Positions 12,419 through 22,880 of a stretch of 64,000 nt of DNA are shown here, piece by piece. Within the stretch, counting starts at the first letter, position 1. Each line of letters opens with the position of its first letter. Both the position numbers and the translations under genes were made by a program. The stretch lies in the NCBI GenBank assembly GCA_933228895.1, contig OW121848.1, forward strand, positions 99,901,470 to 99,965,469. Reading direction: 5' to 3'. The notes under the pieces are model-generated. The model saw only the letters and a program-made list of their open reading frames with translations, was not told where the DNA came from and ran no database searches. The DNA is from Platycnemis pennipes. Its lineage: Eukaryota; Arthropoda; Insecta; Odonata; Platycnemididae.

Positions 12419-15400
12419 TTAGTACACAATTGTTGCTTTCACCGCGTCGTACCACACTTCAAAAATTCCGTACACTGGCTCCGGCACGTTTTCCACTGCA
12501 CGTCCCAAGTCCACGCCATTCATGAAGAAGTGGATTCCTCCGTCTTCTCGTCGCATCACACCTAAGCGATCGCGTGCCTATTTGGTAAAAAGTATTGAAG
12601 GAATAAATGCTGATTTGCGAAACAATAGTAGAAATTTGGATTTCAAATAAAAAGTAACAAATAATTGATTATAATAATTTATTCTTATGATTTAATTTTG
12701 GTACATTATTTTAAATGTAATTTTTGGCGTTAACCTAATTATTTTTCACTTAACCACTCGGAAAAGAGTTTTTTTAACTATGAAACTTTCTTTCCATTTT
12801 TAGTTATCCCTTCTTTTTTAAATAAAGTTTTCCAGAAGTTGTATTATTCCACAGAAGATGAATAAATGGATGATTTGGCTAAGTTTATTGTCGTTTGGTG
12901 GGATAGCAACACATTTATAGTGGAGATTAAATGATAGACATGTTTTACAGCTGATGTACTCTAAGATTACTTGTTTTGTCTGGTAGTTGCAATTAATTTT
13001 AGATATGCGCTAGTTTTCAGGATTTGTTATGTTGCAAGTTTCATCCGCATGAAAAAATTAGTTTTCATCTCATTTAAAATATTCATAGTTACGAATCCAA
13101 ATGCGAATTTCAGAATTTCTACCAATGGTTCAACTGAAAATTTCTTAATGTTATTTGACCACAGTGGGATATTTTGAAAACTTCTCTTATTTCTCTACCA
13201 GAATTTTTCACTGAATAACCTTTATTGAATAACTTGTGTTGATCTATATAATAACTTGTATTGCTCTATATAATAACATATATTGCTCTATTTAATAACT
13301 TGTGTGGATCTATATAACTTTTATCAAATAAACTGTTCTGAAAATTATTTGCTGATCTGTGTAGAAATTTATCTAGTAATTTTGGAAATTTGAACTTATT
13401 CGAACTTGTAATGGTGTAATGCTTAAAAATCTAACTATTATGCCAAAATAAGTTCAGAAAATGTATTACATAAAGGTTTTATTTCTATTTGCTAAGTAAA
13501 GTCAAAGTAAATTATTCTATGTTGGAAAATGTCATTTTAAAATCATATCGAAGCTTTAAAATGCACAGAACAGAAAATAGAATATTCCTGTACTTAAAAT
13601 AATTTAAATTTGAGTATAACTGCATAAATTACTGCTTAACTTTTGAAGCTTAACTTTCTAATTTCAACGTATTGGAGAAATATCTCTTTCTTTTGAGATT
13701 CATCTCTAAGATCGTCTTGACTGCATGTATACCGGACGTAAGGGTTCTATCAGGGATGAATGAAATATATTTATAGATTTTATTGTAAAAGTTGTCTTGC
13801 ACTGTAAAATTCCAAGATATTTTAAAATTACTCAGCTCATACATTTGTTGATATCCCGCACAATGACCCTGTTTTTAGCATTAAAACTTTCTTTGTTATT
13901 TTTAATAAATTGCAATCGAATTACCCTTTAAAATTAAGGCATTGATGAAAGAATGGTAATATTTGATTTTCACTGTGACAGAATATCATTGCTAATGAGT
14001 ACTGGCATATTAAAGGAAAATTAATTCGTGCATCAGTCTCTGCATTTGGAAGTAAGTAATATATTTTCAAGACTTTTTTTATAACTTTTTTTACCTTTGA
14101 ATTATTTTATCAGTTTTGCCATGTTAAAAATTTTTATCTTGGAAAATAGTGAGAGGAGTGTTCGTAATACTGTAAATATTCGAGAAAGGAGATAAAAGAG
14201 TTTTAGGACCGATATTACTTGATATGGCTTGATACGCTTACCTGATCTAATTATACAACAAATATGTTCTAAATTTTGCTTAAAAATTAGGCGAATATAC
14301 CTGTATTTTATTTAGATCCTGTCCGTATTTTGAAAGCTGCTTATTAGAACCGTAAATATTATTATTATGGTACACCCACGTTCCGTTCCTGGAATATAAA
14401 AATTGGCATCATTATTGTTGCATTACATTTCACAGATCTTCAGTAATCAAGTACAAAGATGGGTGGAATTAATTTCAGTGTGTATCTGCGTAAGCAAGTT
14501 TTAACAGTTACTTAGGTGATGATGTTAGTACTTACTTTAAATTATGCATGGATGGAAGTATGTCAACGATATCAGGTGAATGAGTCATCACTCCAAGGGC
14601 AAAGCAATGATTATTTTTCACAATCCTCTTGTCCAGCCTCACTTCGAACAGCTCATTGTTCCTCAAGGGCCGATGCGTGAAAACCACGGCGTTCAATGGA
14701 TCATCTAAGCTGTAAAGAAATTTTAAAAATGAATTTCACCTGCTATGAGGAGAAATATGATGGCAGTAGAAAAGTCTTGGGTTTTAGATATTCCAAAAGC
14801 TAATGTTATATCGTACCGACTAACATAAGGTCTTAATATTTGGGTGAGCAATTTTCAATTTTCCTTATTATCTATCGTTATGGAGCTTAAAAACTCGGCC
14901 CGTGACGTAAAGGGTGATATGATGTAAAATTTACATGAGGAATTCATACTTACTCTAGCTTTTGCACTGATCGTCGATTGTTCATGAGTACAGCATTTTT
15001 TCCATGCCGGGGATGAAATAACAATGGATCATTTTCCTCATCATCGGTATTGGTTACGGCTTTTTCCTTCATTTCTGGAATAAAAAATGAATGGAATAAC
15101 ATAAAAATGTGATAGATTACTTTGAGTGTAGAAAAATCGGAGGAAGGAAATGTTGGAAAGAGAAATGAACAGAAATCTGAGAAAAAGAATTCCTGAAATG
15201 AAATGAAAGGTAACATTAAATCATTTCCTCATAAAACTTTTCATATTCAACTTTTAGAATGAATGCAAAGCAATTCCATCTTTTTTCAAGAAATATTTTT
15301 AGTTACTTGAAGACATTCGTCGTAAAATCCAAATTTTCATTACCAATAGTGTACCGTGACTGTTTTACTCGTAAGAAAATTGCCCTTTCATGGATGCTGC

Positions 15401-17769
15401 AGTAATTATTTAAGGATGAATTTGTCATCAAATAAATGTGAAACTTTGCATTGGGTAACTGTCATTTGATTTAAAAAGGAAACCAGGAGATAAAAAGAGA
15501 GTTTTAACCTTAGTTAAAAATGTGTTTTTGGATAAATTGCAGTTTAAGGTACATCCGAGGTCAGCGATAAGGGCACGATGTTATACACGGAGAGAAGAGC
15601 GAGAAACAAGGCTGTGGTACAGCAGTTCATGGAAAGGAACAGAAATTACGAGAACCTAGATTGTGGAATAATATGCTGCTGAAGGAGTGCAGCGAGTGAG
15701 ATAGTAATTCGGTTTCCCCGGCAACGATCTTTCAATGGTCTGCTTGTAACCCCGGGAGTTAGGATTATACTGGAGGCGACTAACGCGCACTTGCTATGGA
15801 AGAATATAAAGCTGGAACAGGGGTGGGATGAATTAGGCCCAACCTACACGAGAAAAACATTTTGTTTTATGCGGACAAAACGTTTCGTCCGTTAATCTCC
15901 ATAAGGCTATTTAAGAACTCATGCACTTTCAGAATGATTATGTGTAACAGGCGATTACTTATCTGTCAACCGAAGGCCACTGAAGGCTAGTCTGGTATCA
16001 ATTTCGAAAACCCTTCGCTCAAAATTCCCTATATAGTAACTTTTTTACTCACCACGACAGCATATACGGGGTTCTGCGATACTGTGCGGCGTCTGTTTAT
16101 TTTTGTATGGGTAGAAATAAATCACAAGTTGGTAATTTTCGCACTATTTTGCTATTATCGACCATGGTTTCGGCACGTATAATCTCATTATATGTGCCGA
16201 AACCATGGTCGATAGTATATATAATATAGTGTGAAACGTACCAACATGCAATTTCTTTCCTATAAGTGAGTTGCCTAAAGTTAAGCCTTCAACTTTAAAT
16301 CATATTCATAAGGATATTTAAAGAAGAAGGTTATTTAAGGATTCATGCACTTTATTTCACCGGGAGTTAATTTTATTCCTTTTAAACATGTCAAGTTTTA
16401 CCAATTACAACCATACATTTAGCGGATGTGTACGTGTCTAACAATAAGCACTATAATCTTAATGTTTGACGGATAAAAAGAAATTATTCCATTGTTCATC
16501 TTACTGCTTTAAGTTTTACCGCGTGCAAAAATGACTTCATCCGTTCAAGTATCGCGCGAAGCAAGCCGGTATGTCTACTAATAGCCGGTATCTACGAAAA
16601 TGGCCTACCTTTCTACTCAAAACAGCTGCAATGACGCTTACAGTACATTCGAACCTCCTTGTTATACCAAGCGCCTAATTGGATTCCGTGATTAAGTCCC
16701 GATCGCATTAGAGTCATGTAATTATCGGGTCTATAATGGGTCCAGTGTGAAAGGGGGAAGTGAATGCTTAGAAAGCTGAAAATATCCTTTGAAGAAGAGT
16801 GAAAAATTATTTCCTTTGCCGCATAGTATTAGTGGTCTTTGTGAACACAGGTGGCGAGGGCCAAAATGATGGTTCTAATGACGGGAGTGCAATTGGTGGC
16901 TTAGCACTTCCCGAAGAGTAATAAAGTTTGTGAAAGGCGAAAAGATATGACATAAAAGATAGTATCGTATACCCCCGCTAAGTTCATTTTTTACGCAACT
17001 TATAAGAGTCCGCCCATAAATTACGCAAGTCTAAATGTAACGGGGATGTACTCTGTCCCCAGCAAGGGGGGAGTCCATGCCTTCAGTAACGTTGTTAATT
17101 AATAATTATTCGCCCCTTGTACAAAAATAATGATGCTGCACTTTTTAATTTGTGAACAAAAGGCAGTATTGCTAAACAAGCATGCTATGATTTATTAAAG
17201 TCACGCTTCCTCTTTTATAAAAAGAGTGTATTCATTTACAGCGTTACGTCCTTTTAGGAGGGGAGTGGATTTGGGAAATTTTACGAACCGTCACAGAATT
17301 GGAGAGGGGGGTCATAAAAGTGGAAAATCATTGTACGTAACATTTTTAGATGGCCCTTGACCAGAAAACTTGGGCTTCGTTCCTTAATTCCGATCCCATT
17401 AGATCATATAATAATTCGGATGCCCAAGTGAAGCATGCGCGAACTGAGTGCAAACGACTCACCTTTGACCAGCACCCGCACGTGCGTGATTCTCTTTCCG
17501 TCGCACTCCGTGCTCCCCTGCGAGGCCTCCAGCTCCAGCAGCCCCCGTTCCGTCCTCGACCCCGACTCCACCTTCCGCGCCGAGAACGTCCTCAGCCACT
17601 CGCCGCTGCTCTCGTTCCACCGCCGGTTCACCGAGAGGGTGAACACTCCTCCCGTTCCCTCCACGCAAGCGCTCTCTCCTCCTCCCGGCGGCGGAGGAAC
17701 ACTCGGCGTCTCCCCGCGGACCACACTCGCGGACCCCGCCACAAACACCAAGGCCAGGAGAGCGATCAT
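12419..17769 (-). CDS. nhr-D: secreted NHR-domain protein
   Basis: The exons on the minus strand are 17463-17769, 14954-15074, 14536-14709, 14301-14388 and 12419-12577. They join in phases 1, 2, 2, 0 to 282 residues, with GT-AG introns. The order is a signal peptide (MIALLALVFVAGSASVVRG), a proline/glycine-rich linker, Cys35, NESSGEW, Cys89, an acidic linker (NTDDEEND), then the NHR: LLFHPRHGKNAVLMN, VVFTHRPLRNNELFEVRLD, NGTWVYHNNNIYG, RLGVMRREDGGIHFFMNG and a terminal EVWYDAVKATIVY. The ATG sits in GGAGGAAAATGATC, identical in A-C. Exon 1 is nearly identical to that of A, B and C, whereas exon 2 is the most different of the four. Intron 1 (2.4 kb) carries segments shared with A and with C. 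The NHR-type fold is firm; the secreted role is inferred. Confidence 0.9.
13228..13315. repeat. 22-bp minisatellite, four units
   Basis: There are four tandem units of the type AATAACTTGTGTTGATCTAT with small changes, inside intron 4 of nhr-D. Confidence 0.8.
16139..16233. repeat. Inverted repeat with a perfect 21-bp stem
   Basis: The arms 16156-16176 and 16194-16214 are perfect reverse complements (TATCGACCATGGTTTCGGCA plus C), with a 17-nt AT-rich loop. Weaker pairing extends outwards to about 16139 and 16233. It lies in intron 1 of nhr-D and is probably a MITE remnant, but could be a transcribed hairpin. Confidence 0.75.
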
Positions 17770-17851
17770 TTTCCTCCGCGCTATTTCTTCCCTGATGCCG
17801 ATGCGGTATGTCCCTGAATGGATGTCGGAATATATCATTTCTCTACTTGCG

Positions 17852-17859
17852 TATTTATA
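17852..17859 (-). promoter_or_regulatory. TATA box of nhr-D
   Basis: TATAAATA on the minus strand lies 83-90 nt upstream of the ATG, with an initiator-like TTCAGG about 35-40 nt downstream of it. The flanking sequence is not shared with nhr-A to nhr-C. Confidence 0.5.
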
Positions 17860-17962
17860 CTCCCCTGCTCTTCGCTTGGACTCATAGGAGTGATCTCATC
17901 GTGGAGTTGGTTTTTTCTCCTATACGCTAGTCATTTAACTCGAATGAATTCTAACCTCCGGA

Positions 17963-18153
17963 ATGAAGATCAATATAATTTTTCTTATGCTCTTATGTCT
18001 GTGCACATCTGTTTTGACTCCCCCCATTGATCCTCCTTATCTTGGAATAAAAAAATCTTAAAGATGGTTATAGTTTTGCTTCTGCTCTGAGTCTGTGCAC
18101 CGGAGTTCAGAAATTTTCTCCATAAGTCTCCTTATCATGAAATAAAAAATGTA
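17963..18153. repeat. Diverged tandem duplication, about 95-bp unit
   Basis: The segments 17963-18055 and 18060-18153 both run from GAAGAT/AAAGAT through TCTGTGCAC to CTCCTTATC-TG-AATAAAAAA in the same order. They lie just upstream of nhr-D. Confidence 0.55.
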
Positions 18154-18207
18154 AGAGACATACCGTAAAAAATGTATTTGAACTTGAAAGGATGTCCATG
18201 GTGGTGT

Positions 18208-18945
18208 GACCGGATGTTAGGTTATGACTGACAGTGACCGGATGTTAGGTTATGACTGACATTGATCCGTAACTCGCAGGGTCACTGAAATTTCTTTCTA
18301 CCTCATTGAAAAGTAAAAGGAGCCGGAGCTAAGTGACATGCTTCCGTTCTGAAAAAAATGTACTAAGCTCTGTAACTGCTGTGTTTATAATATTATTCGT
18401 AACTGATCTGGGAAAATGGGAAATTGTAGGTATTCCGTAGAAAAGCATTATGGTTACACAGTCTGAAAGCACAAGCGGCCGAATATAGGGCAAAAGATTA
18501 CAAATACCGAAAACTAAGTTCGTAAAAAATTCCGATAAAGTAAAGCCCAGACATAAAAAATTGATTCACTTTCCCGTAGATATAATACCGCCTTCGGTAA
18601 CTTAAATGGTTAAGCAGAGGAACCCGGGTTCGAGTCTCGGTAAAGCGAATGATTTTTTCTTTGTGGAACTTGTGCTATTGTGCAATTTCAGCGGGTAACG
18701 TCGTTAAGGTTCTCTCGCCAGCAAGGTTCTCGCTTCGATTTGAAGCATTTTTAAGCTATTCCCAAATTCTAAATTTAAGCTTAGTTTAATCTCCTCTTAG
18801 TACAGGTTTTTCCAGAGCGGAAGCATGCCACTTTAAAACTCCTCATATTTTGCGTTTTTAATGGGTTAGAAAGGAAGTTTAGTGGTCCTGCGGGCTCCGG
18901 ATCAATTTCTGTCATAACCTAACATCCACTCATACCTCTACGGAT
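18208..18945. mobile_element. Foldback element with long imperfect terminal inverted repeats
   Basis: The left arm (18208 to about 18365) contains GGATGTTAGGTTATGAC, TTGATCCG, GCAGG and GCATGCTTCCG-type blocks. The right arm (about 18790-18945) contains their reverse complements in mirrored order. The first 28-29 bp of the left arm is tandemly doubled. The interior includes a SINE-like piece. No transposase frame is seen, so it is non-autonomous. Confidence 0.6.
18585..18740 (+). repeat. tRNA-derived SINE-like fragment
   Basis: A near-perfect B box (GGGTTCGAGTCTC) follows an AACTTAAATGGTTAAGC A-box-like run. It is followed by the shared tail GAATGATTTTTTCT-TGTGGAA and GCGGGTAACGTCGTTAAGG. 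The same tail recurs near 19570-19690 and, more weakly, at 45885. There is no cloverleaf intact enough for a working tRNA. Confidence 0.6.
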
Positions 18946-19564
18946 ACCCTGTTAAGTCAAAAACCTCGAATATCTTATCAAAACGTATGGCTCAAAATGG
19001 GAGTTATGAGAATATATGTGCCCAAATTATTGATTCACTGGTGTTTTTCTCACTCTCCAAATACTACGAAATTTTTGTTGCGGCTTTGTCTTGCGTTTAT
19101 CGATGAATCCAGGAGTTGCATCAGAGGAGACACATGGTACCCATTCTGATTGCTCGTAGGGTAAAATTCAGACCAAATGTATCCCACGCTGCACGTAATT
19201 CTTCAGTAATGTATCTGCAGAAAGGTTTCTAACCCAAGGGAAGCAGGCAAACAAATAGCGACGTTGTTTTACTCATCCTAGGAAGGAAACGGGAAACCAT
19301 CTCAATAAAATTTGTTCTAAGAAAATTATGATGAATGGAAACAGTATTGGTCCCTGGAAATTTTGAGACCCAGTCTCCGATTAATGGGGTGTCATGTCCG
19401 GCAGTGGTGAAACAAGGCCCCTGTGATTGTCATTTAACGAAATCATTGGACGGAAATAAGACAACAGCAGCGTTCTAGAAGAATACTCATAAGAGGTCAA
19501 CTGTTAGAATGGAAACATTGAAGTTAGACGAAGGATTTAGGAACAGATTGAAGGACCGCGAACT

Positions 19565-19690
19565 GGCCGCGAGAACCTTAACGGCGCGGCGTTACCCGCT
19601 AAAATGCACTAGAGCAGAAATTCCACAGAGAAAAAAATCATTTTCCCGGTCAAGGCGAATGATTTTTTCTGTGTGGAATTTCTGATTTAG
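19565..19690. repeat. Head-to-head SINE tails forming a hairpin
   Basis: A minus-strand copy of the SINE tail (GAGAACCTTAACG-GCGTTACCCGCT) abuts a plus-strand fragment. The arms 19615-19642 and 19658-19684 are near-perfect reverse complements of about 27 nt with a 15-nt loop. Confidence 0.6.
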
Positions 19691-20426
19691 GAACAGCTTA
19701 AAATGTTTCTTTACTTCACGGATGCAGATGGATATGTTAGGGCATGGCAGAATGCAAAGTACAACGGATGGATAATGGGAACTTCGGAAGCGATATTAAC
19801 CATGCCATATATAGTGGAAGGTAGGGGACCAGAATTTACTAATAGAAATATTCAAGCCAAAGTTTGTGAGAAAAAGTTGAAGAAATACATGAAAAACGGG
19901 AAGGATCAATTGGAAAAGTTCAGAGAAGGAAACACCTAACAGTAAAGTGGAATTAGTATGTGGTAATCAAGGGAGGGAAGGTCGAAAGTGAGGTAGGAAG
20001 GTATGGGTTTAATGTAGGAATAGTCGCAGAGAAATGATTGTGGTTTTCTGTAATAGAAATAATTTAGTTAGCACGTGGTTCAAACTCAATCACAAGCGTA
20101 GGTAAACTTGGAAAATGCCAATTAGATTGAATTGCGACCAGGCAAATATTTAGTAATATCTTAAAAATGTTTTTCTGCTTCCCAGATGCAGATAAAAGTT
20201 CTGACAATTAGTACTGTACACAGTAATACTGTACACATTTGTACAGTTGTGTAACGAACAGGACGAATGATTAATAGACAGTGTAAAGGTCAAGGAGAGA
20301 AAGAGAATTGATTTTATAAAAGGCTAGAATTAAAAACTTCTGCAAGAAGTGCTAATTGATATCTTGTATCAAGGAAAAGACAAAGGGGTTTTTAGTGCTG
20401 AGAGTTTCAATCTTTGTTAAAGTAAT

Positions 20427-20501
20427 ATGTATAGTGTATTAAGGAAATAATAATAAGGAAATAATAATAAGGAAATAATAATGTATAGTGTATTAAGGAA
20501 A
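20427..20501. repeat. Short tandem array with flanking direct repeats
   Basis: ATGTATAGTGTATTAAGGAA occurs at both ends of repeated AATAATAATAAGGA units. Confidence 0.7.
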
Positions 20502-20749
20502 ATACCCCTACAGGCTTGAGCGCAGTGGAGGAAAACGACGCAGATAGGACATGCTCCACGGATACTGGCTAGTAATATGGAGAAGGCATAAAAGGGAATA
20601 AAGTTAATAAAATTGGTGGTACAGATAATATTCCATCAGGAGAACTGAAAAAACATTAAATAAATGAAAATGAGACACTTATTGTTAAGGTCTTTGATGA
20701 CAGAACTTGGCCTGGGAATTTCCTGATAACTACGTTAACACCTTGAGCG

Positions 20750-21050
20750 TGAAAATCCTGTGGTAGAGCGGATCTGCTGACTGGAGGTTCCGGGTTCGAA
20801 TCCCAAGAATGGCTCATGACATGTTGAGCCGAACCCAAGTTAGGTCATTTTCTGGACACCACACCGTTTTGCGAGAAAAACTCTGCCATTTCCATCTCCT
20901 ACCTTGTGGAAATCTGGCTATTGCCCATTTCAGCGAGTATCTACGCTAAGATTTTTCGTGGTTGGTTTACAACCCTCGAATTTTTTGTAAGCACCTTAAA
21001 ATTTAATGCTGGATTTAATCTCGTTTATGGTGGCACAGTGCGCTCATTTT
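20750..21050 (+). repeat. SINE-like repeat with tRNA-type B box
   Basis: GTGGTAGAGCGGATCTGCTGA (A-box-like) precedes TCCGGGTTCGAATCCC, a perfect B box. About 200 nt of tail ends in TTTAATCTC-ATGGTGGCACAGTGCG, a motif also found at 45697-45722. The spacing and flanks do not form a convincing tRNA. Confidence 0.55.
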
Positions 21051-21068
21051 CATCTGCTGTGTGACCAG

Positions 21069-22690
21069 TAGGGTGTCCCTTATTTTGCAAAAAAAAATAA
21101 AACTGCGATTTTTTTTGGGCTCCCCCCCTAAATATTTTCCATTTGGTCAGATTTACTCAATAACAAAATTTCATCTCAATAGGCTGATAATAACCCGTGC
21201 CGACTAGAGCTTGAAATTTGAATATTAGGAATAATAGGTTTTGTAGGTTAAAGTCAGGGAAAAAGCTATTGATACATGTTTCATATATAATTTTATGTTA
21301 CAATTTAACACATTTTCATTCTTTAGACTATTATTGTTTTCAGTATTCTTTAGTTTTTAGTATTATGTGGATAGTTTCTTTTCAGTGTTTCTTTCTTGCA
21401 ATCTGGGTACAGTCTGCGGTGTTCTTGAACACAACACAACACAAATTGCTTTTGCTCTTCATCTACCGTCAGTAGTCCATGAAAATCTTGCATTAATTTA
21501 ACACCCCTTTCAGCACTGTCATTCACAGCTTTCAACTCCATAACTACCCTTTGAGCTTCTAAATATGAAGTGTTGCTCGTCCATGTCGAAGGACATTCTT
21601 GAATAAAACTAATGTCCAACTTCAGGCAAGAGAGCAGATCTCTGCTTTTGGATGACACAAAGTCGTCTATAGTTTTCACTGACATGAAGATAAGACTGCA
21701 TTAGGAGATGTATATTAACAAATTAAAACTTAAAGAATGGTTATCAGTATAAAATTAAACTTACCATATAATTGTTCATTCAATTCTCCACATAGAGGAA
21801 TAATCTCTTTTCCGTGTGTAGATTCTCTCTGGCTAAATATGCTACCATTTTGATTTTGATTTGTACGTCTACTTCATCATCAAAGAGTGATAGGGCAGAC
21901 AACTCTTTTGATAAATACCACATATGGTGACTAAATTTTTTAGAGTTGCTTTTGAAATTGTGGAATCTATCTTTTCATATGATTTTAGAACTTTTAAGAA
22001 GCGGAGATCTTGATAAGGAGCTTTTACAGCTGCACTGCACTGAAGCCACGGTTTGACATAAATAGTTTCTTCTTTATTTTCTCTTTTCTCTATTCTCCTT
22101 TCTTCTTTATCCACGAGCTTTTGGTATACTCCTGCAAGGTAGCCTTTACTTCCTGGCTCTCACTGCCGAAGTAAAAAACATCCTGTCTTCTTCCAACTTG
22201 ATCATTTGAAGAGCATTGGCATGTGCAATATCAAATAGATTTTCCAAATTATTTGTAAACTCCTCTTCACATCAAGTTAAAGTAGAAGGCTGGCGTGTAA
22301 GAATCACCCCGCGCGCCCTTCCCCATGTCCAACTCTGTAGTATTGCTGACGCGATGTTGACGAGTAAGAAACGTAAACAGACACATTGTAACAGCTATGG
22401 TACTTTGAGTGAACCCTCCCCATCGTAACCCACCGTAGTTTTTTAGGCGACCCCCTCGCCCCCCTAAGTTGGTATCATAGTTTCTGCATGACCCCTAAGG
22501 ACAAGCTCAGGCCTCAGCGCTGGGTGGAAAATCCCGACTTGTTCTTCATGCGAGTTCGTGCTCAAGTCGGCACGGGTTAGAATGCTCTGATCTCAACAAA
22601 ATTTTGTAAATGCATGTTTTAGAGTCATTCGAACAAAATTGGAGGGTGAGCATTCAAAAATTTCGAAGTCGAAAAATAAGGGACACCCTA
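21069..22690. mobile_element. TIR DNA transposon with perfect 8-bp target duplication
   Basis: The left end reads TAGGGTGTCCCTTATTTT and the right end is its exact reverse complement (18 bp). GTGACCAG occurs directly outside both ends (21061-21068 and 22691-22698), a perfect 8-bp target-site duplication. A second inverted pair lies inside: TAACCCGTGCCGACT near 21195 and its complement near 22570. The 8-bp duplication fits hAT or P-type superfamilies, but the ends are not the usual CAGGG hAT ends. Inside is a broken minus-strand gene. The element is 1622 bp long and looks internally deleted. Confidence 0.85.
21350..22290 (-). pseudogene. Decayed, internally deleted gene of an uncharacterised transposon-borne protein
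   Basis: Reading leftwards, pieces in shifting frames give LENLFDIAHANALQMIKLEE, then a Lys/Glu-rich stretch (DKEERRIEKRENKEE), then VKAPYQDLRFLKVL and a frameshifted HMWYLSKELSALSLFDDEV. After a gap there is an intact 111-codon frame (21350-21685) with IDDFVSSKSRDLL, VNDSAERGVKLMQDFHGLLT and EEQKQFVLCCVQEHR. From memory this resembles a very abundant uncharacterised arthropod protein family; I could not check. At least one stop and one frameshift break the first part, and the middle of the protein appears deleted. Confidence 0.55.
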
Positions 22691-22789
22691 GTGACCAGGT
22701 TCATCAAAACATCTAACTCCTTTAAAAGTCGTTACATATCCACAGGGAAGGAGGATATCTATGAAGGTAGTTTAACTGACGAAAGCATA

Positions 22790-22880
22790 TGACGCAAATT
22801 TGAGGGAACCGGGTACGAATCCCAGTCAAATGGAGAAAATTTTTCTCTTCGGAACTCTTGCTGTCACATAAACCCACCTC
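22790..22880 (+). repeat. SINE-like fragment
   Basis: A B-box-like GGGTACGAATCCC is followed by a TTTTTCTCTTCGGAACT tail resembling the other SINE-like copies. It lies about 100 bp beyond the TIR transposon. Confidence 0.4.

Noticed and set aside
13228..13315. CRISPR-like array
   Set aside because: The four 22-bp units are directly adjacent with no spacers, so this is a minisatellite.
17350..17817. 155-codon plus-strand open frame, and equivalents antisense to exon 1 of A, B and C
   Set aside because: These are antisense shadows of the GC-rich signal-peptide exon. They have Arg/Pro-rich compositions, no domain, and break at the exon edges.
19703..19939. 78-codon plus-strand open frame with a Lys-rich end
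   Set aside because: It lies among SINE fragments with no start context or homolog that I recognise. Too weak to call a gene.
20755..20815. Possible tRNA gene
   Set aside because: The B box is perfect, but the acceptor stem does not pair, and the downstream sequence matches SINE-like tails elsewhere in the window.
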